Source of the DNA: PALSA-612 sp046729255
GTDB taxonomy: Bacteria; Actinomycetota; Thermoleophilia; Gaiellales; Gaiellaceae
Direction of reading: 5' to 3'
Length of the DNA: 62,797 nt
Assembly (NCBI GenBank): GCA_046729255.1
Contig: JBKPGF010000031.1
Coordinates: 1-62,797 of the forward strand
Position 1 is the first letter of the stretch, and each line of letters begins with the position of its first letter. Shown piece by piece: positions 41,916 through 50,789 of this stretch. The position numbers and the translations under genes were made by a program. Under the pieces are notes generated by a model. It made no database searches, was not told the DNA's origin, and worked only from the letters and a program-made list of their open reading frames with translations.

Positions 41916-43307
41916 ATGCTCCAATCCCTCCGCTTCCGGCTACCCGCCCTGTTCCTGGCGGGCGTCATGCTCGCGGGCATCGTCTCTGCCGCCATCGCCT
42001 TCCGGCTGCTCGAGAGCTACTCGGAGGACCGGTCGCTGAGGGAGCTGCGCCGCGAGGCGGGCGGGCTGACGTCCCTCTACGCGAAGCAGGCCATCAAGTC
42101 GAGCGACGAGGGTGGCATCGCACCCGCGTTCGTCGGGGCCGAGCTCGAGAAGGCAACCGGCGACCGAATCTACTACGCGGGTCTACCCCTCTTTCCCGGA
42201 GAGACCGCCGGGCTGCGGCGCCTGCCCGCCGGCCTTATCGACTGGCGGAAGATCCGCGTGGGAGATTCGGTGACATTCGAGTTCACGCCGCCCGACGAGG
42301 ACCGGCCATACCTGGCGGTCGGCTCACCGGTCGCGCTCGAGGGCACGACGTTCGGAACGCTCGTCGTCGCGAAGCCCAAGACGGTGCTGCGTGACACCTG
42401 GCTGACGCTGATGAAGTTCTTTGCGGTGTCGCTGCTCGGCGGCCTCGTCGTGGCCGCAATCGTCGCCTGGTGGGCGTCCCGCCGAATTACGCGACCGGTG
42501 CTCACGCTGTCGCGTGCGGCGGACGAGATCGCCGAGGGCCGCTACGACGTGGCCGTGCCCGAGCTGTCGGGTGGAGACGAGATCTCGCAGCTGGCCGGCC
42601 GCTTTCGCGAGATGGCAACGCGTCTGGCCGAGGCGGAGGAGCTCGAGCGGAACTTCCTCATGTCGGTCTCACACGAGTTGCGCACGCCGCTCACGGCAAT
42701 TCGAGGCCATCTCGAGGCCGTGCGGGAAGGTGTTGTCGCCGAGCCGGAGGCGCAGGCAGAGTCGCTGGACGTCATCGCCGCCGAGACGGATCGGCTCGAG
42801 CGTCTCGTCGGCGACGTGCTCGACCTCGCGAAGCTGGATGCGCGCCGCTTCACGGTGCTGCGCGAGGAGGTCGACATGGGCCGGCTGCTCGACCAGGCGT
42901 ACGCGTCGTTCGGCGAGGAGGCCCGGCGGCGCGGCATCGACTACCGCTGCCTTACCGACGAGCGGCCCGTGATCACGACCGACGGCGATCGCGTGCTCCA
43001 GATCATCTCGAACCTCCTCGCCAATGCATTCCGCTGGACGCCCGACGGCGGCTCCATCGAGCTCGCCCTCAGCGCCGAAAACGGCTCCGTCTCGGTCGCC
43101 GTGGCCGACTCGGGGCCCGGGATCAAGCGAGAGGAGCAGGACCGGATCTTCCGGCCGTTCTGGTCGCTGGACGGCGGCGGCACGGGGCTCGGCCTGACGA
43201 TCGCGCGAGAGCTCGCCGTCGCTCTCGGGGGACGGATCGACCTGGCGAGCACCACCGGCGAAGGTAGCCGCTTCGCGCTCGTCCTGCCGGAGACGCCGGC
43301 TCAGTAG
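41916..43307 (+). CDS. Sensor histidine kinase
   Basis: A 463-residue membrane kinase, partner of the preceding regulator. It has a first membrane segment (residues about 8-28), a periplasmic sensor region, a second membrane segment (FFAVSLLGGLVVAAIVAWWA), a HAMP domain (RRITRPVLTLSRAADEIAEG), the phospho-acceptor His in FLMSVSHELRTPLTAIRGHL, and the ATPase domain with N box ISNLLANAFRWTPDGG, G1 ADSGPGIKREE and G2 GGTGLGLTIARELA. The ATG at 41916 gives a normal cytoplasmic N-terminus. Confidence 0.95.
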   Translation: MLQSLRFRLPALFLAGVMLAGIVSAAIAFRLLESYSEDRSLRELRREAGGLTSLYAKQAIKSSDEGGIAPAFVGAELEKATGDRIYYAGLPLFPGETAGLRRLPAGLIDWRKIRVGDSVTFEFTPPDEDRPYLAVGSPVALEGTTFGTLVVAKPKTVLRDTWLTLMKFFAVSLLGGLVVAAIVAWWASRRITRPVLTLSRAADEIAEGRYDVAVPELSGGDEISQLAGRFREMATRLAEAEELERNFLMSVSHELRTPLTAIRGHLEAVREGVVAEPEAQAESLDVIAAETDRLERLVGDVLDLAKLDARRFTVLREEVDMGRLLDQAYASFGEEARRRGIDYRCLTDERPVITTDGDRVLQIISNLLANAFRWTPDGGSIELALSAENGSVSVAVADSGPGIKREEQDRIFRPFWSLDGGGTGLGLTIARELAVALGGRIDLASTTGEGSRFALVLPETPAQ

Positions 43308-43757
43308 CTACTGCTGCTCTGCGCGGCGCTGGCCGAGGCGGTGGACGGTCGCCCCCGACGAGCCCACAGCCTGCTCGATGCGTGACAACCGCTCGTCGAC
43401 GCTCTTCCAGCCGGCGTCGATGAGGTCCACCAGCAGCCCGAGATCGTCGACCCGGGCGTGTCGTTCAGCAGTGAGGTCAGCCTCGAGACGGTCGAGCCGC
43501 CGAAGCAGCTGGACCGCCATGCCCCGCACCTCGGCCAGTTGCCTGCCGACAGGCGCAGCTTCGCGCCGAACGCCCTCGCGCACCGCATCTGCCACCTGTG
43601 TGGGAAGGGTCGAGCCCAGGCCATCGGCGGCCGTCGACAGCTCGACGAGCTGCAGGTGGGTGCGCTCGAGCATCGCGCTCACGTCGGCCTCTCCGGGCCG
43701 TCCGGCAGCCGCCTCTGCGAGTCGCTCCCGAGCCCGATCCATCGCGTGTTCGTGCAT
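43308..43757 (-). CDS. Hypothetical coiled-coil protein
   Basis: The 149-residue product is almost all helical, with repeated Leu/Arg/Glu heptads (VRRELAPVGRQL-like stretches and RLDRLEADLTAERHARVDDL). It has no membrane segment and no recognised family. The ATG at 43757 is preceded by TAACCT at eight bases, supporting a leaderless start, and a longer frame upstream has no such support. It is convergent with the histidine kinase gene (stops adjacent) and divergent from yajC. Confidence 0.68.
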   Translation of the reverse strand: MHEHAMDRARERLAEAAAGRPGEADVSAMLERTHLQLVELSTAADGLGSTLPTQVADAVREGVRREAAPVGRQLAEVRGMAVQLLRRLDRLEADLTAERHARVDDLGLLVDLIDAGWKSVDERLSRIEQAVGSSGATVHRLGQRRAEQQ

Positions 43758-43867
43758 GGCCGGTGAGGTTAACGCGACGTTCGGACAGCTCTCCTGCACC
43801 CATAACACAACTGCTGGCACACTACTGGCTGGCCCGGCCCCACCCGGCCCGTCAGAAGGAGTTCTCG

Positions 43868-44206
43868 TTGTCGCTACTGCTCATACTCGTACTGCTGTTC
43901 GTCGTCATGTGGCTGCTCGTGATCCGTCCGCAGCGCAGGCGTCAGGCTGACCAGAAGCGCATGCTCGAAGAGCTCTCGCCGGGCCAGGAAGTCATCACCA
44001 CCGGCGGGCTGTACGGCACCGTCCACTCGATCGTGGACGACGACGAGGTGCGAGTGGAGATCGCGCCGGACGTCCAGGTACGTTTCTCCCGCGGCGCGAT
44101 CGCGGCCGTCCTGAACGACGAGGACGAGGAGCTAACCGAGATCGAGCGCGCTCAGGAGGAAGCAAAGAAGGAGCTGCTCGCGGCGCGAGACGCCGGCGAG
44201 AGCTAG
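43868..44206 (+). CDS. yajC: Preprotein translocase accessory subunit YajC
   Basis: The 112-residue protein has an N-terminal membrane segment (LSLLLILVLLFVVMWLLVI) then the YajC signature RPQRRRQADQKRMLEELSPGQEVITTGG and a beta barrel-like VHSIVDDDEVRVEIAPDVQVRF domain. YajC associates with SecDF at the Sec translocon. The TTG at 43868 is used because it directly follows a GAAGGAG ribosome site and starts the membrane segment. It is followed 15 bases later by secDF, the usual order. Confidence 0.9.
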   Translation: MSLLLILVLLFVVMWLLVIRPQRRRQADQKRMLEELSPGQEVITTGGLYGTVHSIVDDDEVRVEIAPDVQVRFSRGAIAAVLNDEDEELTEIERAQEEAKKELLAARDAGES

Positions 44207-44221
44207 CCCCGCCTACACCGC

Positions 44222-46942
44222 ATGCGCGAACGACGGAACCACCTCATTCTCGTCAGCCTGATCGTGGCTGCGCTCATCGGCGTGGGGCTCCTCGCGATCC
44301 CCGGCTCGCCCGTCCACCGGGGGGCGACCCTCGGCCTCGACCTGCAGGGCGGCCTCGAGGTGGTTCTCGAGGCAGTCCCGCCGAAGGGGCACACGCTGAC
44401 CGACGAAGACCTCGATCGCTCCGTCGACATCATGCGGAACCGGATCGACAAGCTCGGCGTCTCCGAGCCCGAGATCCGCAAGCAGGGCTCGAACCAGATC
44501 GTCATCCAGCTGGCCGGTGTCACCGACCCGGAGAAAGCAGCGGCACTGATCGGAAAGACCGCCCAGCTCGAGCTCTTCGACCTCGAGCAGGACCTCACGG
44601 GACCGTCGATCGGCGCCCAGGGACCCGTCGCGACACCGAGGCTCTTCGACCTGCTGGGAGGCAGCAACGGCAGTGCTCCGGACAACGCGTCGGCGTACTA
44701 CCTCTTCGGCAAGGGCGGACGGCTGCTGGAGGGGCCGGCAAACACCCGCGACGCGCTCTTTACGCGCAAGCACCCGAGGGTGCCGCCGGGGGGCAAGGTG
44801 CTCGGCGTCGCTCGCGACAACGTCGTCGTCACGTGTAACCCGACGGAGCAGCAGCCGTGCCCGCCGAACCTCACGACAGGCGGGCCGGTCTACTACCTCT
44901 TCCGCTACCAGCCGGACAACGCCGAGAACCCGATCCCCGAGATGTCGGGCGGCGACATCAAGGCGTCGGGCACTCGCCAGGACTTCGACCAGTTCGGGCA
45001 GCCCATCGTCCGCATGGACTTCACGGGCAAGGGAGACGACCGCTTCCAGGACATCACGAGGCGGCTGTGGCAGCGCGGCAGCTTGCGCGGCGTCCCCCAG
45101 CACTTCGCGATCGTGCTCGACCGCGAGATCAAGTCGTGGCCGCAGATCGATCCCCAGGATCCCACGCTCTCCGACGGCATCAGCGGCGGAGCGCAGATCA
45201 CGAACATCGGCACGCTCGGCGAGGCGAAGGATCTCGCCCTCGTCCTGCAGACAGGTGCGCTCCCGGTCTCCTTCGAGCAGGTCGAGCGCTCGGACGTGTC
45301 CGCGACGCTCGGTAAGGACTCGCTCCAGGAAGCGAAGAAAGCGGCGCTGATCGGCCTCCTCATCGTGGCGCTCTTCCTCATCGTCTTCTACCGGCTGCTC
45401 GGTATCGTCGCCGTCACCGGACTCGCCATCTACGTCGCGTTCATGTACGCGGCCATCCTCCTCCTCAACGTCACGCTGACGCTGCCTGGCTTCGCGGGCC
45501 TGATCCTTACGATCGGTGTCGCGGCCGATGCGAACGTCGTCATCTTCGAACGCATCAAGGAAGAGGTGCGCGCCGGGAAGTCTACGAGGGCGGCGATCGC
45601 GACCGGCTACCAGAAGGGCTTCCATACGATCGTCGACGCGAACGTCGTCACGGCGATCACCGCTCTCGTGCTGTTCGCAGTCGCGACCGCGCAGGTCAAG
45701 GGCTTCGCGCTCATGCTGCTCGTGGGAACGGTCGTCTCCGTGCTCACGGCCGTCGTCGCGACGCGGGCGATGCTCGGCCTGCTCGCCGGGTTCCGCTGGT
45801 TCGACGACCCCCGGTTCATGGGCGCTGAGGGGCAGGCGATCGCGAAGTGGCAGCGCATCGACGTGAACAGCCGGAGCCGGCGCCGGATCTGGCTCTCGAT
45901 CGCCACAGCCGCGATCGTTCTCAGCATCATCGCCGTCGCCGTCAAGGGACTGAACTTCGGCATCGACTTCCGGGGCGGCACGCAGGTCACCTTCAAGACG
46001 CCCCAGCCCGTCGCCCTCTCGGAGGTCCGCAGCCAGCTGGCTTCCATCGGTCGCGGGGACGCCGTCGTCCAGGGTCGCGGATCTTCGGAGGGCGACCGCT
46101 ACACGAGCTTCCAGGTACGAACGAAGTCCCTGACGGAGCAGCAGCAGAACGATCTCGCAGGCAAGCTCCGGAACAACATCGGGGCCACGTCGTCGAGCGT
46201 GAAGAACGTCTCGTCGAGCTTCAGCCGTCAGATCGCACGCGGCGCGATCATGGCGGTCGTCGTCTCGTTCGCTCTGATCATGCTCTACATCTCCTTGCGT
46301 TTCCAGTGGCGCTTCGCGGTTCCGATCCTCCGCACGCTGTTCAGCGACATCCTCATCACCCTGGGCGTCTACGCGCTCAGCGGGCGCGAGGTGACGACTG
46401 CGACGGTGGCCGCCGTGCTGACGGTGCTCGGGTACTCGATCTACGACACGATCATCGTGTTCGACCGAGTGCGCGAGAACATCCCGCTCATGCGGCGTGC
46501 GTCGTTCGCGACGATCGCGAACGTCTCGCTCTGGGAGACGATGCGACGCTCGATGGCGACGACGTTCATCACCCTGCTGCCGATCGCCAGCCTCCTGCTG
46601 TTCGGCGGCGAGACCCTGAAGGACTTCGCGTTCGCGCTCTTCGTCGGCATCGGCCTCGGTGCCGTCTCGACGTTCTTCGTGGCGACGCCGTTCCTGACAG
46701 TGCTCATGGAAAGGAGCCCGGAGTTCCGCGGCCGTGTCGGTGCCGACGTGATGGAGAAGGGCGTCGGCGGCCCGGTCGAGGCCGAGGAGCTTGCCGAGGC
46801 CGAGCTCGAGGAGGAGCCTGCCGTTCGGGAGCCGGCGGGAGCTCTGGCCGGCCCGCCGAGCGACGGCGTCGCGCCGAGGCAGTCCAAGCGGGAGCAGCGA
46901 CGGCAGCGACGCCGGTCTCGTCCTCATGGCCGAGCCCGATAA
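44222..46942 (+). CDS. secDF: Fused protein-export membrane protein SecDF
   Basis: SecDF uses the proton gradient to pull secreted proteins across the membrane after SecA. This 906-residue polypeptide has SecD first: LGLDLQGGLEVVLEA, a large extracytoplasmic domain, the GKDSLQEAKKAALIGLL segment and the D5 motif PGFAGLILTIGVAADANVVIFE. SecF then begins near residue 545: GLNFGIDFRGGTQVTF, and VLTVLGYSIYDTIIVFDRVRE. The fusion of SecD and SecF into one chain is as in Bacillus; many actinobacteria keep them separate. The C-terminal tail is acidic then basic. The last 17 bases overlap the next gene. Confidence 0.95.
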   Translation: MRERRNHLILVSLIVAALIGVGLLAIPGSPVHRGATLGLDLQGGLEVVLEAVPPKGHTLTDEDLDRSVDIMRNRIDKLGVSEPEIRKQGSNQIVIQLAGVTDPEKAAALIGKTAQLELFDLEQDLTGPSIGAQGPVATPRLFDLLGGSNGSAPDNASAYYLFGKGGRLLEGPANTRDALFTRKHPRVPPGGKVLGVARDNVVVTCNPTEQQPCPPNLTTGGPVYYLFRYQPDNAENPIPEMSGGDIKASGTRQDFDQFGQPIVRMDFTGKGDDRFQDITRRLWQRGSLRGVPQHFAIVLDREIKSWPQIDPQDPTLSDGISGGAQITNIGTLGEAKDLALVLQTGALPVSFEQVERSDVSATLGKDSLQEAKKAALIGLLIVALFLIVFYRLLGIVAVTGLAIYVAFMYAAILLLNVTLTLPGFAGLILTIGVAADANVVIFERIKEEVRAGKSTRAAIATGYQKGFHTIVDANVVTAITALVLFAVATAQVKGFALMLLVGTVVSVLTAVVATRAMLGLLAGFRWFDDPRFMGAEGQAIAKWQRIDVNSRSRRRIWLSIATAAIVLSIIAVAVKGLNFGIDFRGGTQVTFKTPQPVALSEVRSQLASIGRGDAVVQGRGSSEGDRYTSFQVRTKSLTEQQQNDLAGKLRNNIGATSSSVKNVSSSFSRQIARGAIMAVVVSFALIMLYISLRFQWRFAVPILRTLFSDILITLGVYALSGREVTTATVAAVLTVLGYSIYDTIIVFDRVRENIPLMRRASFATIANVSLWETMRRSMATTFITLLPIASLLLFGGETLKDFAFALFVGIGLGAVSTFFVATPFLTVLMERSPEFRGRVGADVMEKGVGGPVEAEELAEAELEEEPAVREPAGALAGPPSDGVAPRQSKREQRRQRRRSRPHGRAR

Positions 46943-47285
46943 AAGCGCGAGGGACTTCGCGGAGCGGCTAGGGCTCGTCGCTGTCGGCGCGGTCGTGCTG
47001 ACAGCGGAGCGCATCGACGAGCTCGCCGGTGAGCTCGCAGAGCGGGGAGGCATGCGGCGCGACGAGGCCCGGCGGGTGATCGACGAGGCCGTCGCCCGCT
47101 GGCGCGGCGATGCCACACGATTGACCTCGCGTGCGAGCCATGGCATGCAGGGGGTCTTCTCCCAGCTCGGACTGGTCGTTCGCGAAGAGCTGGAGGAGCT
47201 CGAGCTGCGGTTGGCACAGGTGGAGCACCGGCTGCGTCTGCTCGAGGAGCCATCCGAGCGGCCTCTGCCCTCCGTGCAAGACTGA
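46926..47285 (+). CDS. Hypothetical coiled-coil protein overlapping secDF
   Basis: The 119-residue protein is helical with a C-terminal coiled coil (REELEELELRLAQVEHRLRLLEE) and a helical N-terminal part (FAERLGLVAVGAVVLTAERID...GGMRRDEARRVIDEAVAR) resembling polyhydroxyalkanoate-granule or phasin-like small proteins. The start at 46926 lies within the last codons of secDF, so it is co-transcribed and probably coupled. Function unknown. Confidence 0.68.
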   Translation: MAEPDKSARDFAERLGLVAVGAVVLTAERIDELAGELAERGGMRRDEARRVIDEAVARWRGDATRLTSRASHGMQGVFSQLGLVVREELEELELRLAQVEHRLRLLEEPSERPLPSVQD

Positions 47286-47289
47286 CGGG

Positions 47290-48945
47290 GTGGCTTCAGG
47301 CACCCGAACGCGCAACATCGGTCGGATGTCGGAGATCGCGCAGGTCGCGGTCAAGCATGGCTTCGGCTACTTCTTCTCGCGCAACAAGCTGAACGACCTC
47401 GTCCCGGGCGAGACGATCTCGGCAGACGGCGCCGCCATATCGGAGCGCGGCCAGCACCTTCGAGAGATGCTCGACGAGCTGGGCCCGACGTTCGTGAAGT
47501 TCGGCCAGCTGCTCTCCACGAGGCCGGACATCGTCCCACCGGACATCGTCGTCGAGCTACGCAAGCTCCAGGACCAGGTCAGCCCCTTCCCGTTCGAGCA
47601 GGTCGAGAACGTCGTGCTCGAGGAGCTCGGCCAGCCGATCGAGCGCCTGTTCACGGAGTTCAAGGAGCAGCCGATAGCCGCGGCCTCCATCGGCCAGGTG
47701 CACGAGGCAGTGCTGCCCAACGGCCATCGTGTCGCCGTAAAGGTCCAGCGACCGTCGGCGCCCAGGCAGGTCGAGGCCGACCTCGCGTTGCTCTACCAGG
47801 CGGCGAAGATCGCCAAGGATCGGGTTCGTGCGCTCGACTTCATCGACGCGCAGAGCCTCGTCGACGAGTTCGCGCGCTCGCTGCGCGAAGAGCTCGACTA
47901 CCGGCAGGAGGCACGGAACGCCCAGACGTTCCACCGGAACTTCGTGGGCCACCCGCACGTTCATATCCCGCGCGTCTACTGGAGCTACTCGGGAGCGCGC
48001 GTGCTCACGCTCGAGTTCCTCGACGGAACGAAGCTCGTCGACCTCGAGCCAAACGAGCTCTCCGCCGACGAGCGCGGTCGCCTCGCGTACGTCATGGCGG
48101 AGACATGGATGACGATGGTCTTCCGCCATGGGATCTTCCACGGAGATCCGCACCCGGCGAACATCCTCATGCTCGGACATCCGGAGCGGATCGGGCTCGT
48201 CGACTTCGGTCAGGCAGGCAGGCTCACGGACGACGACATGTCGAAGCTCACCGCCCTCTTCATCGACGCTGCCGCAGAGAACGTCGAGGCGCTGCCCAAA
48301 CGTCTCGCCGACCTCGGGGTTCGCTACGACAGGACGCGAGAGTCCGAATTCGTCGGACGCCTGAACGAGTTCTACTCGCGGTACTACGGCGTCCCGCTGT
48401 CGGAGATCGATCCGATCCAGGTCATCCGCGAGGGCTTCCAGCTCATCTACGAGATGAATCTCCACCTGCCGTCGCGGTACGTGCTTCTGGACAAAGCGAT
48501 CGCGACGCTCGGCTCCGTCGGCGCCGAGCTCTATCCCGACTTCAACGTCTTCGAGGTCGCGAAGCCGTACGCGCGCGACCTGATGATGCAACGGTTCTCT
48601 CCGGGACGGCTGGCGCGCGACGCACGCAACGAAGCGCGGGATCTCGCCCGCGTGCTGCGCGTCGCTCCGCACCAGATCCACGACATCCTCGAATCGCTCC
48701 GCAACGGCCAGATCGAGGTGCGGCTCGCCCGGGACGAGCTCGACACGGTCATGCGCAATCTCGACGTCTCGGTCAACCGACTCGTGATCGCTCTCGTGGT
48801 GGCCGCGGGCCTGATCGGCTCGAGCTTCCTCGCCGCGGCTGCCACCGGCCCCGGCCTCCAGTTGCTCGCGGGCCTCGGCTTCGCCCTCTCCTTTCTGCTC
48901 GGTGTGTGGCTGATGTGGGGCGTCGTCCGTCACGGACGGTTGTAG
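47290..48945 (+). CDS. UbiB/ABC1/AarF-family atypical kinase
   Basis: The 551-residue protein belongs to the ABC1 (UbiB, AarF) protein-kinase-like family, which supports quinone or lipid biosynthesis. The family signatures are LGPTFVKFGQLLSTRPDIVP, AAASIGQVHEAVL (the AAAS/QVH motif that replaces the Gly-rich loop), VAVKVQRP (ATP Lys), the catalytic FHGDPHPANIL and the metal VDFGQAG. Two C-terminal membrane segments are present (LVIALVVAAGLIGSSFLAAA and LLAGLGFALSFLLGVWLMW). GTG 47290 is the likely start, but ATG 47326 is possible. The actinobacterial substrate is unknown. Confidence 0.9.
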   Translation: MASGTRTRNIGRMSEIAQVAVKHGFGYFFSRNKLNDLVPGETISADGAAISERGQHLREMLDELGPTFVKFGQLLSTRPDIVPPDIVVELRKLQDQVSPFPFEQVENVVLEELGQPIERLFTEFKEQPIAAASIGQVHEAVLPNGHRVAVKVQRPSAPRQVEADLALLYQAAKIAKDRVRALDFIDAQSLVDEFARSLREELDYRQEARNAQTFHRNFVGHPHVHIPRVYWSYSGARVLTLEFLDGTKLVDLEPNELSADERGRLAYVMAETWMTMVFRHGIFHGDPHPANILMLGHPERIGLVDFGQAGRLTDDDMSKLTALFIDAAAENVEALPKRLADLGVRYDRTRESEFVGRLNEFYSRYYGVPLSEIDPIQVIREGFQLIYEMNLHLPSRYVLLDKAIATLGSVGAELYPDFNVFEVAKPYARDLMMQRFSPGRLARDARNEARDLARVLRVAPHQIHDILESLRNGQIEVRLARDELDTVMRNLDVSVNRLVIALVVAAGLIGSSFLAAAATGPGLQLLAGLGFALSFLLGVWLMWGVVRHGRL

Positions 48946-49013
48946 ACAAGTCGGCACAGATTCGCGGGAAAGAACACCTAGACGGCGCCGGGTGACCTCG
49001 CTACCGTCGCCAC

Positions 49014-49718
49014 ATGTCTCAGGCACTGCTCGTTGCCCAACCCGAGGAGAGTGTAGGGAGCTTCCTCGAGCGGCATCTCGCGGATGACGGGTTCGACATC
49101 GTGAGAGCGGACGACGTGGAGAAGACGCTCGAGCTCGCCGAGCGGGTGCGGCCCGATCTCGTGCTCCTCGCCACGGAGCTCGATGTCTGTCGTCGTTTGC
49201 GGGAGGGCGAACCGGGTCGGTCGTGGAACCGCCGCGTGCCGGTGATCGTGCTCGGCGATGCACACGCCGATGCCGTCGACCGGGTTCGGGCGTTCGACCG
49301 CGGCTGCGACGACTACGTGACGCGCCCGTTCCATTACGACGAGCTGCTCGCGCGCATCCGCGCGGTGCTGCGTCGCAGCGACGCGCCGCTTCCGGAGGAC
49401 ATGCTCGAGGCCGGGGAGATCGTCGTCGACCTGCCGACCCGGTGCGTCACGGTGGCAGGGCAGCTCCTGCCGCTTCCAGCCAAGGAGTTCGGGCTCCTCG
49501 TGCGCCTGGCAACAGCCCCGACCCACGTGTTTCCGAAACAGGAGCTCCTACGAGACGTCTGGGGCTACCGCTCAGTCGCGCGGACCCGGACGGTGGACTC
49601 GCATGCTTGCCGCCTGCGCCGGCGGCTTGCGGAGTTGACAGAGACGCCCTACGTGCTCAACGAATGGGGGGTGGGATACCGGCTGATGCTGCCGCTGTTC
49701 GCGGACCGAGCCGGTTGA
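49014..49718 (+). CDS. Atypical OmpR-family response regulator with degenerate receiver
   Basis: The 234-residue protein has a normal winged-helix output domain (PAKEFGLLVRLATAPTHVF, RTRTVDSHACRLRRRL, NEWGVGYRLML), but its receiver has lost the phosphorylation chemistry. The phospho-Asp position reads VLLATELDV (Ala in place of Asp), the acidic pocket reads AQPEES, and the conserved Lys is Arg in YVTRPFHY. It would therefore act without phosphorylation or bind a ligand. A TACCGT box lies six bases before the ATG. No kinase is adjacent. Confidence 0.88.
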   Translation: MSQALLVAQPEESVGSFLERHLADDGFDIVRADDVEKTLELAERVRPDLVLLATELDVCRRLREGEPGRSWNRRVPVIVLGDAHADAVDRVRAFDRGCDDYVTRPFHYDELLARIRAVLRRSDAPLPEDMLEAGEIVVDLPTRCVTVAGQLLPLPAKEFGLLVRLATAPTHVFPKQELLRDVWGYRSVARTRTVDSHACRLRRRLAELTETPYVLNEWGVGYRLMLPLFADRAG

Positions 49719-49756
49719 CTCAAGTCCGGCGCGAACACGGGCGATAGACGATAGGT

Positions 49757-50263
49757 ATGGCTTCGCCAGAGGTGATCGCATGGAAGCCGCTCGGTGAGCT
49801 GCTCATCGAGCGCGGGCTGCTCACTCCCTGCCAGCTCGATGACGCCCTCGGCGAGCAGGCACGCACCGGCGAGCGGCTGGGCGCCATCCTCGTCGCGCGG
49901 AAGGCGGTTGCGGGCGCCGTGCTGACTGCACTGCTCGCCGAACAGGCTGGCGTCGAACTCGAGACGCAGGGCGGGTTCGGAAGCGGGCTGTTCTCGAAGC
50001 TGGCGCGCCAGGAACCTTCGGGCTCGCCGCCCGCCCACACAGCGGCGATGACTACACCGCGCTCGGGAGACCGGAGGGCGCCGTCCGGCGCCGCGGCGGC
50101 GCCGGAGCTGCCTGACCCGGCATACGAGCTCTCGGCGCTCCGTGCAGAGCTCGAGCTGCTCCGCGCGCGCAACGCGGAGCTCGAGGCCGAGGTCGCCTCG
50201 CTCGCATCGAAACGCGAGGAGGCGAAACCTCGTAGTCGGCGCCGGGCGTCGAAGACGACTTAG
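49757..50263 (+). CDS. Hypothetical protein with MshEN-like domain
   Basis: The 168-residue protein starts with a domain like the N-terminus of type II secretion ATPases: KPLGELLIERGLLTPCQLDDALGEQ then TGERLGAILVARKAVAGAVLTALLAEQAG. In other proteins this module binds cyclic di-GMP. A Pro/Ala linker (residues about 85-115) and a coiled-coil basic tail (ELSALRAELELLRARNAELEAEV then KPRSRRRASKTT) follow. No ATPase domain is present. It follows the degenerate response regulator in the same direction. Confidence 0.68.
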   Translation: MASPEVIAWKPLGELLIERGLLTPCQLDDALGEQARTGERLGAILVARKAVAGAVLTALLAEQAGVELETQGGFGSGLFSKLARQEPSGSPPAHTAAMTTPRSGDRRAPSGAAAAPELPDPAYELSALRAELELLRARNAELEAEVASLASKREEAKPRSRRRASKTT

Positions 50264-50342
50264 GAGGGCCTGGCGAAATAGTGGCTATGCCTCCGAATCA
50301 CGCTGGAGGCCGCGGCCACGAGCACCATTCCGCCAAACTCTC

Positions 50343-50789
50343 CTAGGCGATTGCCCCCTGATACCGGCCGAGCACATGGCCCCAGCCGGAGTCGTACGAG
50401 CCGCGCTCCTCGGTACCGCCTGACGGGTAGGCCTCCCATCCGCGATGCTCGAGCTCCACGCGCGTCGTGTCGCCGTCCTGGCTGAAGAGCACTTCGACCT
50501 CGGTGGGCGGCGCAGCGGGATTGACCTTCCACTCGAGCACGACGCGATGCGGCGGCTCATAGACGAGGATGTTCGCCCAGTCGTGCTCTCGGCCCTCAGC
50601 CGTCCGTTCGTACATCCGCCCGCCCGGTCGCGGCTCGAAGTACGGGGTCGCGCCCTCGCCATTCATCGAGTGGCTTTCGACGGGCCACCACTTCGCGATG
50701 TCCTCCGTGAACGTGCGAAACGCGCTCTCGACGTCGCAGTCGACTGAGATCTGCTTGCGCACGGGCTCGGTTGCCGTGTGCTGGGTCAT
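50343..50789 (-). CDS. SRPBCC (AHSA1-like) domain protein
   Basis: The 148-residue protein has the START/AHA1 fold signature: VEPVRKQISVDCDVESAFRTF at the N-terminus, DWANILVYEPPHRVVLEWKV and VEVLFSQDGDTTRVELEHRGWEAY in the middle. Such proteins are often co-encoded with ArsR regulators, as here, and bind hydrophobic ligands. Its ATG overlaps the stop of the ArsR gene by four bases. The ligand is unknown. Confidence 0.87.
   Translation of the reverse strand: MTQHTATEPVRKQISVDCDVESAFRTFTEDIAKWWPVESHSMNGEGATPYFEPRPGGRMYERTAEGREHDWANILVYEPPHRVVLEWKVNPAAPPTEVEVLFSQDGDTTRVELEHRGWEAYPSGGTEERGSYDSGWGHVLGRYQGAIA

Noticed and set aside
44213..47146. Very long open frame (977 codons) on the minus strand opposite secDF
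   Set aside because: It is the mirror of a well-conserved gene, has an implausible Arg/Asp/His-rich composition and no family motif; long antisense frames are expected at this G+C content.
50289..50310. GCCTCC-10nt-GGAGGC hairpin between convergent genes as a terminator
   Set aside because: Loop is long, stem short and no T-run follows; it may be chance.
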